This document shows positions 52,036 to 60,668 of a stretch of DNA of 64,000 nucleotides, in pieces. Origin of the DNA: Haloplanus salinus (GTDB taxonomy: Archaea > Halobacteriota > Halobacteria > Halobacteriales > Haloferacaceae); contig NZ_QPHM01000001.1 in NCBI RefSeq assembly GCF_003336245.1, positions 868,001-932,000 on the forward strand, in the 5' to 3' direction. How positions within the stretch are numbered: position 1 is the first letter of the stretch; every line of letters starts with the position of its first letter. Made by a program: the position numbers and the translations under genes. The notes under the pieces are model-generated. The model ran no database searches and was not told the DNA's origin. It worked only from the letters and a program-made list of their open reading frames with translations.

Positions 52036-54318
52036 ATGTCGATACGGCGGGTCCTGTACGTGGGTGCCGAGGGACGCGAGGGGGTCGCGGGCCGCCTCGC
52101 CGACGCCGACGTCGAGGGGCGGACGGCGGCGACGGCCGCGGAGGCGCTCGATCGGCTGGCAGCGACGTCCGTCGACTGCGTCGTCGCGTCGTCGCCGCTC
52201 CCCGACGCGGACGGGATCGACTTCCTCGAACGCGTTCGGTCGGGCCACCCGCATCTCCCGTTCGTCCTCGCGCCCACGGACGGGTCGGAAGGCCTCGCCA
52301 GCGCGGCGATCGGTGCCGGCGTCACCGACTACGTGGCGGCTGACGGCGACCGCGAGCGCCTGGCCGAGGCGGTCGTAAACGCCATCGAGAGCGGTCGAGA
52401 GCGTCGGACCGAACGGGTCGCCGACCTCGTCAGAACGAGCCAGTCGGCGCTCGTGCGGGCGCGGACGGTCGAGGACATCGACGAGAAGGTGTGTACGGCC
52501 ATCGACGACACGGAACCGTACGCCTTCGCCTGGATCGGCGCGTACGACGGGACCGACGGGCAGGTGACGCCCCGGTCGTCGGCCGGGGTCGAGGTGGACT
52601 GTCTCGAAACGATCGACCTAACGGCCGACGGCAGTCGGACGAACCGAGGGCCGGCGGAACGGGCGGTCGAGAGCCGGAGCGTCGAGACGGTCCGGGACGT
52701 CTCGACGACGCCGGAGTCCGAGCCGTGGCGGGACGCGGTCCTCGAACGGTCTTATCGCTCCAGCGCCGCGGTTCCACTGCTCCACGGCGACCGGCTCCAC
52801 GGCGTGTTGAACGTCTACGCCGACCGGACGGCGGCGTTCGACGCGGGCGAGCGGGCGCTGCTGTCCGACCTCGGCGAGACCATCGGGCACGCGTACCACC
52901 GCGTCCGGATGCAGGAGCTGTACGACTCGCAGTACCGCCAGCTGTTCGAGGAGGCACCGGTAATGGTCGCGCTGACGCGGGACGGGGACGACGGGCCGGC
53001 CATCGAGGACTGCAACCGCCGGTTCGCGGCCAAGCTGGAGTGGACACGCGACGACCTCCGGGGACGCCCCTTGGCGGACGTATACACCGACGAGGCGTCG
53101 CGAAAACTCATCGACGAGGACGGCTACGAGCGGGCGCTGGCCGGCGAGTTCGTGACGACCGAGCGGACGCTCCGCACGCGCGGGGGGGACCGACTGGAGA
53201 CGCTGTTGCAGGCGACGCCCCGGCGGAACACGGACGGCGACGTCGTGGGGACGAACGCCCTCTTCGTCGACCTGACGGAGCGAAAACGGGCGGCGGAAGT
53301 GCTCGATCAGGCCGAGGCGATGGAAGCCTCCATCGACGGCATCGGGATCATCGACGAGACCGGCGTGTTCGTCTACGCCAACCGGGCACACGCGGACATC
53401 TACGGCTACGAAGACGCCGACGCGTTCGTCGGTAGCTCCTGGCGGATGCTCTACGACGCCGACGAGATCGAACGGTTCGACGACGAGGTGATGCCGGCGG
53501 TTCGGGCGGGCGAGGAGTGGCGGGGCGAGGCGACGGGCGTCCGCGCCGACGGCAGTACCTTCCCGCAAGACCTCTCGCTCACTCCGCTCTCGGACGGCGG
53601 CTACGTCTGCGTCGTGCGCGACATCACCGAGCGAAAGCAGTACGAACGACGGCTGGAGGGGCAGCGCGACAACCTCGAAATCCTCAACCAGGTGGTGCGC
53701 CACGACATCCGCAACGACCTGCAGGTCGTCGTCGGCTACGCGACGATCCTGCGGGAGTTCGTCGACGACGAGGGGGGCGACCATCTCGAACAGTTGATCG
53801 CGAGCGGGCGCGACGCCGTCGAGATCACCAAGACGGCCGCCGACGTGGCCGAGGTGATGCTCAGCGCCACGGCGGAGACGAAACCCGTCGGGCTCAGATA
53901 CGTCCTCACCGACCGGATCGACGAGGTCGGGGCGGCTCACGCGGACGCCATCCTGACGACCGAGGGAACGGTGCCGGACGTGACGGTTCCCGCCGACGAC
54001 ATGCTGGGATCGGCGTTCAAGAACCTGCTCACGAACGCCATCGTCCACAACGACGGGCCGGTGAAGCGGGTGACCGTCTCGGTGGCCGTCGCCGACGACG
54101 CCGTCGTCGTCCGGGTCGCCGACAACGGCCCCGGCATTCCCGACACTCGCAAGGACGCCATCTTCGAGGACGGCGAGAAGGGACTCGACAGCGAGGGGAC
54201 CGGTCTCGGACTGTATCTCGTCGAGACGCTGGTCGACCGCTACGGCGGCGACGTATGGGTCGAGGACAACGAGCCGAGCGGTGCCGTGTTCGTCGTGGAA
54301 CTGCCCATCGTCGACTGA
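52036..54318 (+). CDS. Sensor histidine kinase: pseudo-receiver, GAF, two PAS, HisKA-HATPase
   Basis: 760 residues, no membrane helices. Residues 1-117 have a receiver fold, but the phosphoacceptor region reads DCVVASSPLPDADGID with Ser where Asp is expected, so it is likely non-phosphorylatable. A GAF domain (about 135-280) contains WIGAYDGTDGQ and SSAAVPLLHGD. Two PAS domains follow (LYDSQYRQLFEEAPVMVAL to VGTNALFVDLTER and EASIDGIGIIDETGVFVYAN to VVRDITERKQ). The kinase core has the H box VVRHDIRNDLQVVVGYA and ATP-lid GTGLGLYLVETLVDRYGG. A cytoplasmic signal sensor; cognate regulator unknown. Confidence 0.86.
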   Translation: MSIRRVLYVGAEGREGVAGRLADADVEGRTAATAAEALDRLAATSVDCVVASSPLPDADGIDFLERVRSGHPHLPFVLAPTDGSEGLASAAIGAGVTDYVAADGDRERLAEAVVNAIESGRERRTERVADLVRTSQSALVRARTVEDIDEKVCTAIDDTEPYAFAWIGAYDGTDGQVTPRSSAGVEVDCLETIDLTADGSRTNRGPAERAVESRSVETVRDVSTTPESEPWRDAVLERSYRSSAAVPLLHGDRLHGVLNVYADRTAAFDAGERALLSDLGETIGHAYHRVRMQELYDSQYRQLFEEAPVMVALTRDGDDGPAIEDCNRRFAAKLEWTRDDLRGRPLADVYTDEASRKLIDEDGYERALAGEFVTTERTLRTRGGDRLETLLQATPRRNTDGDVVGTNALFVDLTERKRAAEVLDQAEAMEASIDGIGIIDETGVFVYANRAHADIYGYEDADAFVGSSWRMLYDADEIERFDDEVMPAVRAGEEWRGEATGVRADGSTFPQDLSLTPLSDGGYVCVVRDITERKQYERRLEGQRDNLEILNQVVRHDIRNDLQVVVGYATILREFVDDEGGDHLEQLIASGRDAVEITKTAADVAEVMLSATAETKPVGLRYVLTDRIDEVGAAHADAILTTEGTVPDVTVPADDMLGSAFKNLLTNAIVHNDGPVKRVTVSVAVADDAVVVRVADNGPGIPDTRKDAIFEDGEKGLDSEGTGLGLYLVETLVDRYGGDVWVEDNEPSGAVFVVELPIVD

Positions 54319-54533
54319 CCACGGCCGGTAACAGCGACACGACCTGATATCACTCCCGTCGGGGAACGACTATGCCCGTCGACGGCCTACGGGGACCGGC
54401 GACGTCCGTCGCGGCGGTCCGACCGACCGACCGCTCCAACACGATGCACGACACAGCTACCAGCCACCGCGCACCGGCGGTCGCGAGCGAGCCACGGGTG
54501 AGCGTCGACGGTGACACGACGGCGGCGAACTGA
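54319..54533. other. 215-base gap without an identified gene
   Basis: GC-rich sequence with a tandem GACCGACCG patch (about 54420-54432). No open frame with protein character or promoter was recognised. It directly precedes the esterase remnant and may be decayed gene sequence. Confidence 0.4.
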
Positions 54534-54743
54534 GATGGGCGGCCCACACCGGGGACGCCCGCCTTCGTCGGCTGTAGCGACGTCGATCCCCACATCCCCG
54601 TGGAGCGCGTCCACGCGTCGGCCGACGTGTTCGAGCGACTGGGCGCCGACGTGACGAAGCGACTCTCCCCCGGCATGGGACATACGATCAACCGAGAGGA
54701 GCGCGAGCACGTGGCGTCGATGGTCGCCGACCTGCTCGGCTAG
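54534..54743 (+). pseudogene. C-terminal remnant of a carboxylesterase/phospholipase-type alpha/beta hydrolase
   Basis: 69 codons read TPAFVGCSDVDPHIPVERVH, then ADVFERLGADVTKRL and PGMGHTINREEREHVASMVA before a TAG stop. This is the end of the YpfH-like carboxylesterase family, holding the catalytic Asp (SDVDPHIP) and His (GMGHTIN). The frame is closed by a stop at 54531 and there is no Ser nucleophile domain, so the gene is truncated. Its TAG overlaps the stop of the next gene on the other strand. Confidence 0.72.
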
Positions 54744-55714
54744 TCGTCGTGCAGGTTCTCGTTGAGGAAGCGCAGCGTCTTCGACCACGCGTCACGCGTG
54801 TCGTTCGGGCGGAAGCTCTCGCCGCTCGGGTTGGCGAAGGCGTGGTTCGCGCCCTCGTAGACGTGGATGTCACGTTCGACGCCGAGTTCGCCGAGCGTCC
54901 GATCGAACTCGCGGACGTTCTCGACGCCGACGACCTCGTCCTCGGAGCCGAAGACGCCGAGGACGGGCGCGTCGATCCGCTGGAGCGCCGACCGGTTGGT
55001 CGTGAGCGTCCCGTAGTAGATGACGGTAGCGTTCAGGTCGGCGTCGCTGAGGCTCAACTGGAGGCTCTGTCCGCCGCCGAAACACCAGCCGAGGCTCGCC
55101 ACCTGCCGCGTGGTGTCGGGGCGTTCGCGCAGCCCCGAGACGGCGCTTTGCATCTTCGAGACGGCGAGGTCGGGGTTCTCGCGGACCTGTCCCGACAGCC
55201 GCGCCGCCTCCGAGGAGTTCGCCGCCACCTCGCCGTCGTAGAGGTCGACGGCGAAGACGACGTAGCCGTGACCGGCGAGGATCTCCGCCATGTGCTCGAT
55301 GTTCTCGTTGAGACCCCACCACTCGTGGATCATGACGACCGCTGGGTACTCGCCCTCGGCGGCGGGGCGGGCGAGATAGCCCGGCGTGCCGTCGATAGTC
55401 GTCCGCTCGGTCGTGATGGGCGCGAGGTCCTCGGCGCCGAAGATGTCGGCGTTGCCGCCCGAGGTGACGGGGTCGCAGGTGCCGTCCTTCTCGATGGCGC
55501 CGGGCTGACAACCCATGTGTTCGGTCCGTGTGTACGACGCCTCGGCGGTCGGGGTCGGGGTCGGGGTCGGCGTCCCCGTCGCCGTCGGCGCGGGCGTCGG
55601 CGTGTCGGTCGGCGCCGCCGTCGGCGTCGACTGATCGCCGCCGAGAACCCCCGAGCAGCCGCTCAGGAGCACCAGAGCGGCGACGAGGACGGGCGCGAGT
55701 CGTGCGGGTGACAT
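54740..55714 (-). CDS. Exported dienelactone hydrolase-family lipoprotein
   Basis: 324 residues. A lipoprotein signal (VLVAALVLLSGCSG) is followed by a Thr/Pro spacer and an N-terminal Cys pair segment MGCQPGAIEKDGTCDPV. The alpha/beta-hydrolase domain has MIHEWWGLNENIE, the Cys nucleophile in LGWCFGGGQS (typical of dienelactone hydrolases), Asp in FGSEDEVV and His in GANHAFANPSGE. Probably hydrolyses esters or lactones at the cell surface. No dedicated ring-cleavage pathway genes are nearby. Confidence 0.83.
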   Translation of the reverse strand: MSPARLAPVLVAALVLLSGCSGVLGGDQSTPTAAPTDTPTPAPTATGTPTPTPTPTAEASYTRTEHMGCQPGAIEKDGTCDPVTSGGNADIFGAEDLAPITTERTTIDGTPGYLARPAAEGEYPAVVMIHEWWGLNENIEHMAEILAGHGYVVFAVDLYDGEVAANSSEAARLSGQVRENPDLAVSKMQSAVSGLRERPDTTRQVASLGWCFGGGQSLQLSLSDADLNATVIYYGTLTTNRSALQRIDAPVLGVFGSEDEVVGVENVREFDRTLGELGVERDIHVYEGANHAFANPSGESFRPNDTRDAWSKTLRFLNENLHDD

Positions 55715-55802
55715 TTCGTGTGAGGAACGGAATCGGTGGACAAAACCGTTCCGCCGGCGTCGCCGGGGTCACGGACGCGCCGAACGCGCTGTCGAGGGGG
55801 AC

Positions 55803-56084
55803 CTACTGCCAGTTCGTGTAGAAGAGAACGGCGATACCGACCGTCTCCAGCACCTGGAGGATCATCATGACCTCGACGGCGAGGGGTGGCATCGCCGGGG
55901 CGTTGAAGTAGAAATAGAGGGCAACGGCGTTCTCGGCGAGGAGGAGGACGGCAAAGAGGATCAGGCCGCGCAGGACGGAGCCGGGGACCTCACGGTAGTT
56001 CCGAATCCAGATGCTCAGCAGGCCGAGCAACAGGAGGACGTTGAGTCCGGCGGCGACGCGGGCCGCGTCGACCATCAGGCTCAT
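55803..56084 (-). CDS. Small three-helix membrane protein (DUF7521-like)
   Basis: 93 residues, three hydrophobic stretches (AARVAAGLNVLLLLGLLSIW, VLRGLILFAVLLLAENAVALYF, MMILQVLETVGIAVLFYT) separated by a polar NYREVPGS loop. A GTG two codons earlier is also possible. It lies 41 bases after a winged-helix gene on the same strand, a pairing I recall as common in haloarchaea (HTH plus DUF7521). The membrane protein may sense and the HTH respond. Confidence 0.66.
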   Translation of the reverse strand: MSLMVDAARVAAGLNVLLLLGLLSIWIRNYREVPGSVLRGLILFAVLLLAENAVALYFYFNAPAMPPLAVEVMMILQVLETVGIAVLFYTNWQ

Positions 56085-56124
56085 CGGCACCCCTCGGCGG
56101 TCGTCGGTGTCGTTGGGTCACGGA

Positions 56125-56403
56125 TCATCCTTGGAGTTTGGTGAAGATGTCTTCGACGGTCCCCCAGTGGTTCCGGGTTCGCTCGCTCGGCAGATAGACG
56201 GTGCCGTAGTTCTCGTCGCTGCTCGTGACGATGTCGTGTTCTTCGAGGACGTCGAGATGGTGGCGGATGGTGTTGTACGCGAGGTCGAGATCGTCGGCGA
56301 GGCGGTTGGCGTTCCGGGGGCGATCGTCGAGTTCGCGGAGGATGCGGGCGCGGTTGGGTCCCCCGCGGGTCGCGGCGAGGACCTGCCAGAGCACCACCTC
56401 CAT
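56125..56403 (-). CDS. ArsR-like winged-helix transcriptional regulator
   Basis: 92 residues: GGPNRARILRELDDRPRNAN is the first helix pair, LADDLDLAYNTIRHHLDVLEE is the recognition helix, and DIVTSSDENYGTVYLPSE is the wing. Helix-turn-helix of the archaeal ArsR-like group. Paired with the small membrane protein that follows it. Target genes unknown; autoregulation is plausible. Confidence 0.76.
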   Translation of the reverse strand: MEVVLWQVLAATRGGPNRARILRELDDRPRNANRLADDLDLAYNTIRHHLDVLEEHDIVTSSDENYGTVYLPSERTRNHWGTVEDIFTKLQG

Positions 56404-56743
56404 GTGTGCGGACGTTCCACGGCAGCCACAAATAACACACCGGTCTCCATCGCCACGCAGGACCGGGATTCACGGCGACGGTCCGGCCGACCGCGTCCGA
56501 CGCAGCGTGAAGCTGGTGGAACGTCTCGTCTCACACCCGCCCTTTCGGACATGACCGCTTAACCATTGTGTACGGCCCGGCGCAAATTCAACCGGTTCGC
56601 GATACGAAACGATATCCGCGTAATCGGCCGACACCGGCTTGATCGGTCGTTCCGTCGAACTGACTTGCAACGAAATCACGAGAGATTCTAGTCCGAATGC
56701 CGAAAGTAGTTAACTGCCCATCAGACCTCCACAGATCCGTACG
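56404..56743. other. 340-base intergenic region
   Basis: Between the divergently oriented HTH gene and the DUF4397 gene. No ORF with protein character seen. GAAAGTAGTTAACTGCCC (about 56701-56718) lies roughly 30 bases upstream of the DUF4397 start and is a candidate TATA region. Nothing else was assigned. Confidence 0.4.
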
Positions 56744-58279
56744 ATGACGGACTCCGCAGACACGACACGACGCCACGTACTTCTCGGACTCGGAACCGCC
56801 GTGACCGCCGGCCTCGCCGGCTGTGGAGGGCAGGGTGGCGACGCCACGTCGACCCCGACGGCGACTGCAACGGAGACGGAGACGGAGACGGCCACGGAGG
56901 CGCCGACCGAGACGCCGACCGAGACGCCGAGCGGCTCGGCGAACCTCCGGGTCGCGCACGTGTCGCCGAACGCCCCCAACGTCGACGTCTACGCCGACGG
57001 CAGCGCCGTCCTCGAAGACGTGGCCTTCGGCGCCGTCAGCGACTATCTGGAGGTGCCCGCGGGCGACCGGCAAGTGCGCATCACCCCGGCAGGGCAGTCG
57101 GGAACGACCGTCTTCGAGGGCGCCGTCCCCGTCGAGGACGGTGGCGAGTACACCGTCGCCGCAATCGGTGAGGTGGGCGACATGGCCGAGCAACCGTTCG
57201 AGCCCCTCGTCCTCGAGGACGACAACAGCGACCCCGGCGACGACATGGCCCGGGTGCGCCTCGTCCACGCTTCGCCCGACGCCCCCGCCGTCGACGTGAC
57301 CCTCGCTTCCAACGGCGACGCGCTCTTCGACGGCGTCGCCTTCGGCGGGTCGGGGTACGTCACCGTCCCCGCCGGCGACTACACCCTCCAGGTTCGCGGC
57401 GACACCGAGAGCAACGACGGCGACGTCGTCGCCGAGTTCGACGTGAGCGTCGCCGGCGGCGAGGTGTACACGGCCTTCGCCGCGGGCTACCTCTCGCCCG
57501 ACGACGACCCCGCCGACACCCCCTTCGATCTGATCGTCGCCAGCGACACCGGCGGCGGGATGATGGAGGCGCCCGAGCCGGCGAACCTCCGGGTCGCGCA
57601 CGTGTCGCCGAACGCCCCCAACGTCGACGTCTACGCCGACGGCAGCGCCGTCCTCGAAGACGTGGCCTTCGGCGCCGTCAGCGACTACCTCGAAGTCCCT
57701 GCCGGCGACCGACAGGTGCGGATCACGCCCGCCGGCGACGCGGAGACGACGGTGTTCGAGGGCGCCGTCCCCGTCGAGGCCGGAACGGACTACACCGTCG
57801 CCGCAACCGGCGAGGTGGGCGACATGGCCGAGCAACCGTTCGAGCCGCTCGTACTGACGGACGACAACAGCGACCCCGGCGACGACATGGCTCGGGTGCG
57901 TCTCGTCCACGCCTCGCCCGACGCCCCCGCCGTCGACGTGACCCTCGCTTCCAACGGCGACGCCCTGTTCGACGGCGTCGCCTACGGCGAGTCGGGCTCC
58001 GTCACCGTCCCCGCCGGCGACTACACCCTCCAGGTTCGCGGCGACACCGAGAGCAACGACGGCGACGTCGTCGCCGAGTTCGACGTGAGCGTTGCCGGCG
58101 GCGGCGTCTACACCGGCTTCGCGGCCGGCTACCTCTCCCCCGACGACGACCCCGCCGACACTCCCTTCGATCTGATCGTCGCACAGGACAGCGGCGGGTC
58201 GATGGGCGGCATGGACGGGTCGAGCGGCAACGAAACCAGCATGGCCGTCGACGCGCCGCGCGCACACTTCGGGCGCTAA
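56744..58279 (+). CDS. Tat lipoprotein with internally duplicated DUF4397 modules
   Basis: 511 residues: Tat motif TRRHVLLGLGTAVTAGLAGC with lipobox Cys26, a Thr/Glu spacer, then two nearly identical units of about 214 residues (67-280 and 281-494). Each unit contains two DUF4397-type beta modules (NLRVAHVSPNAPNVDVYADG and VRLVHASPDAPAVDVTLASN starts, with VPAGDYTLQVRGDTES in the second). Probably an extracellular structural or binding protein. The C-terminus is low complexity and ends in ordinary residues, with no second membrane anchor. Confidence 0.8.
   Translation: MTDSADTTRRHVLLGLGTAVTAGLAGCGGQGGDATSTPTATATETETETATEAPTETPTETPSGSANLRVAHVSPNAPNVDVYADGSAVLEDVAFGAVSDYLEVPAGDRQVRITPAGQSGTTVFEGAVPVEDGGEYTVAAIGEVGDMAEQPFEPLVLEDDNSDPGDDMARVRLVHASPDAPAVDVTLASNGDALFDGVAFGGSGYVTVPAGDYTLQVRGDTESNDGDVVAEFDVSVAGGEVYTAFAAGYLSPDDDPADTPFDLIVASDTGGGMMEAPEPANLRVAHVSPNAPNVDVYADGSAVLEDVAFGAVSDYLEVPAGDRQVRITPAGDAETTVFEGAVPVEAGTDYTVAATGEVGDMAEQPFEPLVLTDDNSDPGDDMARVRLVHASPDAPAVDVTLASNGDALFDGVAYGESGSVTVPAGDYTLQVRGDTESNDGDVVAEFDVSVAGGGVYTGFAAGYLSPDDDPADTPFDLIVAQDSGGSMGGMDGSSGNETSMAVDAPRAHFGR
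56941..58188 (+). repeat. 642-base in-frame tandem duplication within the DUF4397 gene
   Basis: The second unit begins 642 bases after the first (GAACCTCCGGGTCGCGCACG at 56941 and 57583). Blocks of 90-110 identical bases alternate with regions that differ silently, for example the ends of the first module, showing patchy homogenisation. Confidence 0.85.
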
Positions 58280-58286
58280 CGGCCGC

Positions 58287-58607
58287 TCACTCCCCGACCG
58301 GTTCGATCCCCGCGTCGCCGTTCGGCCCCATGCAGACGAACGAACTCCCGGCATCGCTCTCGTTGCGGAACCAGTGGACGGTGCCGCCGGGGACGAGCAG
58401 AGAGCCGCCCTCGCTCGCCGTCCGTTCCTCGTCCTCGATGCCGACGACGTACTCGCCGGCGACGGCGTGGACCGCGTGTTCGACGGTGTTGGTGTGTTTG
58501 GGCACCTCGGCGCCGGGGTCGAGTCGGTAGCGACGCATCCGGAAGTCGGGCGCGCCGTCGGCCTCCGACAGGTCCGCGTCGTTTTCGTCGCCGGCGCGTC
58601 TGCTCAC
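58287..58607 (-). CDS. Cupin-domain protein
   Basis: About 106 residues from a GTG start (longer start possible within the end of the upstream gene). The cupin core is PKHTNTVEHAVHAVAGEYVV with the conserved His pair, followed by GGSLLVPGGTVHWFRNES carrying the second His. Ends GIEPVGE. No catalytic signature; such single-domain cupins bind metal and have varied roles. Starts 20 bases after the DUF1684 stop. Confidence 0.68.
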   Translation of the reverse strand: MSRRAGDENDADLSEADGAPDFRMRRYRLDPGAEVPKHTNTVEHAVHAVAGEYVVGIEDEERTASEGGSLLVPGGTVHWFRNESDAGSSFVCMGPNGDAGIEPVGE

Positions 58608-58627
58608 GGGGGACGGCCGTCGGTCGC

Positions 58628-59209
58628 TCAGCTCCCCGGCTGGCCGGCCGAATCGCACGATGGCTCGTCCGACGCGTGAGGGTCGCGCTCCCCGGCCGGC
58701 ACCGTCGTCTCCAGCCAGTTCTCCTCGGGCGGGAGCGGACAGGAGAAGGCGTCGCTGAACGCGCAGAACGGCGTGTACGCGAGGTTGAAATCCAGCGTGA
58801 CGCGGTCACCGTCCGCCAGTTCGTGGTCCGGAGCGAGTTCCATGTAGCGGCCGCCGCGGTAGGTCTGCTGGCCGGTCGTCTTGTCCCGGAAGGGGACGAA
58901 CACCTCGTCGCCGCCGCCCGCCTGTCGGTAGCCGGCGAGGGTGTGCGACTCGCCGTCGAGCGTGAACTCGAACGTGACGACGCGGAGATAGCGGACGGTC
59001 CGGTCGTCGCTCGTCTCCATCCCTATCGGCTCCGGGTCGGCGTGGACGGTCACCGTCGCCTCGACGCGGTAGTCGGGGGTCGGCTCGAAGTAGTCGAGTC
59101 CGTCGAAGTCGTCGCGCTCGTCCGGGGGGATGGGGGAGCCACGCTCCTCGGCGAAGACGCGGTCCTTCTCGGCTCGGTTCTCACGAAGTCGCTCGGCGTA
59201 GTCGGTCAC
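58628..59209 (-). CDS. DUF1684 family protein
   Basis: 193 residues. The hallmark CAFSDAFSCPLPPEENWL near the C-terminus and GYRQAGGGDEVFVPFRDKTT with YRGGRYMEL identify DUF1684, a family of unknown function, sometimes linked to bacillithiol or fatty-acid related processes. No signal peptide in this frame. The GTG at VTDYAERL is preferred to a frame extension of 32 codons that overlaps the next gene's promoter region. Confidence 0.8.
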   Translation of the reverse strand: MTDYAERLRENRAEKDRVFAEERGSPIPPDERDDFDGLDYFEPTPDYRVEATVTVHADPEPIGMETSDDRTVRYLRVVTFEFTLDGESHTLAGYRQAGGGDEVFVPFRDKTTGQQTYRGGRYMELAPDHELADGDRVTLDFNLAYTPFCAFSDAFSCPLPPEENWLETTVPAGERDPHASDEPSCDSAGQPGS

Positions 59210-59319
59210 GGCGCGGCTACGTCGCCGACGCTGTTCAGTCCGACGGTCGCTGTCGAGTCGTATCAGCCCTGATAATCCGATCACGTTACTTATGTGAACG
59301 GTCACCGAGTTGGTGACGA

Positions 59320-60549
59320 ATGGTGTCGAAAGGGGACCTGGGAGTGAGCTATCTCGTCGCCGTGGGGGTCGTGCTGTTCGGCGTCTTCAGCGCCGGGGTC
59401 CTCCTGCCGGTCGACGCCGTCCGTTCGCGTTCCATCCTCGGGTTGAGCATGGGGATCATGATCGCCGGCAGCTTCCTCGTGACCGGCATCGGGCTGGCAC
59501 GGAGCAGCCTCGACGACGAGCGCGTGTGGCGGGTCGCCGGCTGGTCGACGCTCGGGTTGGGCGTCCCCACGCTGTTCGCGGTTCTGGTGATTCTCGTGGT
59601 CCCGTCGATGCTCAGCGGACTCGGGTGGCGAAGCATCGTCCTCGTCAACATCGCGGCTGGCGGCGTCGTCGGCGTGCTCGTCGGGTCGCTGCTCGAACTT
59701 CGCGCCGAGCACGAACGAACGCGGACGCTCAACCAGCGCAACACGGTCTTCCTACGGCTCTTTCGACACGACATCCGAACCAGCGTCAACCTCATCCGGG
59801 GCCATCTCGACCTCGCGGCGGGCGACGGGGAGACGCCGCTCGGGTCGACCGACGTGATCCACGACCACCTCGCACACATCGAACGGCTGAGCGACGCGGC
59901 GAACCGCCTCGACGACCTCGAATCGATGACGGAGACGGGGTCCATCGACCTCGGAGCGCTCGTTCGGGACCGACTCGACGTGATGCAACGCTCGACCGAC
60001 GCGGTGGCCGTCGAGACGGAGATCCACCCCGAGTCGTACGTGCGGGCGAACGGCCTCCTCACCTCGGTGGTGGACAACTTGCTCAGGAACGCCGTCGAGC
60101 ATAGCTCGACGAGCAGTCCGCCAGGGGCCGACGACGCCGTCGAGCATAGCTCGACGAGCAGTCCGCCAGGGGCCGACGACGCCGTCGAGCATAGCTCGAC
60201 GAGCAGTCCGCCGTCCGGGACCGCCCCGTCGCTCCGGGTGACCGTCCGCCCGGCCGGCGACACCGTTCTGTTCCGGGTCGCGGACGACGGGCCGGGCTTT
60301 ACCGACGCCGAACTCGCCGTCCACGCGGACGCCGAGGCGACGGAGACGGCGCTCCGACACAGCGACGGGGTCGGCCTCTGGCTCGTCCGGTGGATCGTCG
60401 ACGCCTACGACGGCGACGTCACCGTCGAGAACGGCGACGACTGCGGCGCCGTCGTGACCGTGCGGCTGCCGCCCGCCCGCGACGAACCGTCGTCGAATCC
60501 GGACCCGGGGCCGCCGACGGAGTCGGTGCTGGCACCACGAACGAACTGA
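59320..60549 (+). CDS. Membrane sensor histidine kinase with expanded N-box loop
   Basis: 409 residues. Residues 1-120 contain four hydrophobic segments (for example YLVAVGVVLFGVFSAGVLL and MLSGLGWRSIVLVNIAAGGVVG), a 4TM-type sensor. The kinase core has the H box FRHDIRTSVNLIRGHLDLA at about residue 150, the N-box NLLRNAVEHSS, then an insertion of 15-residue repeats (AVEHSSTSSPPGADD) before the G1/G2 boxes VADDGPGF and GVGLWLVRWIVDAYDG. The insertion lengthens the ATP-lid side of the domain. A cognate response regulator is not adjacent. Confidence 0.82.
   Translation: MVSKGDLGVSYLVAVGVVLFGVFSAGVLLPVDAVRSRSILGLSMGIMIAGSFLVTGIGLARSSLDDERVWRVAGWSTLGLGVPTLFAVLVILVVPSMLSGLGWRSIVLVNIAAGGVVGVLVGSLLELRAEHERTRTLNQRNTVFLRLFRHDIRTSVNLIRGHLDLAAGDGETPLGSTDVIHDHLAHIERLSDAANRLDDLESMTETGSIDLGALVRDRLDVMQRSTDAVAVETEIHPESYVRANGLLTSVVDNLLRNAVEHSSTSSPPGADDAVEHSSTSSPPGADDAVEHSSTSSPPSGTAPSLRVTVRPAGDTVLFRVADDGPGFTDAELAVHADAEATETALRHSDGVGLWLVRWIVDAYDGDVTVENGDDCGAVVTVRLPPARDEPSSNPDPGPPTESVLAPRTN
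60091..60213 (+). repeat. Perfect 45-bp tandem repeat in the histidine kinase N-box
   Basis: The unit GCCGTCGAGCATAGCTCGAC and following 25 bases starts at 60091, 60136 and 60181; the first two are full and identical, the third is 32 bases long. Each unit encodes AVEHSSTSSPPGADD. Part of the unit, GAGCATAGCTC, is itself palindromic. Confidence 0.95.
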
Positions 60550-60668
60550 CCGGCCGACGACAGCTCGAAGCACGCAGCGGCGGTCCGGCCGTGGGTGACG
60601 GGACGCCGGGACGCACCGGCCGCGGCGGGGCGGGGAACATAACTCCGTCCCACCCCATCGAAGACGTG

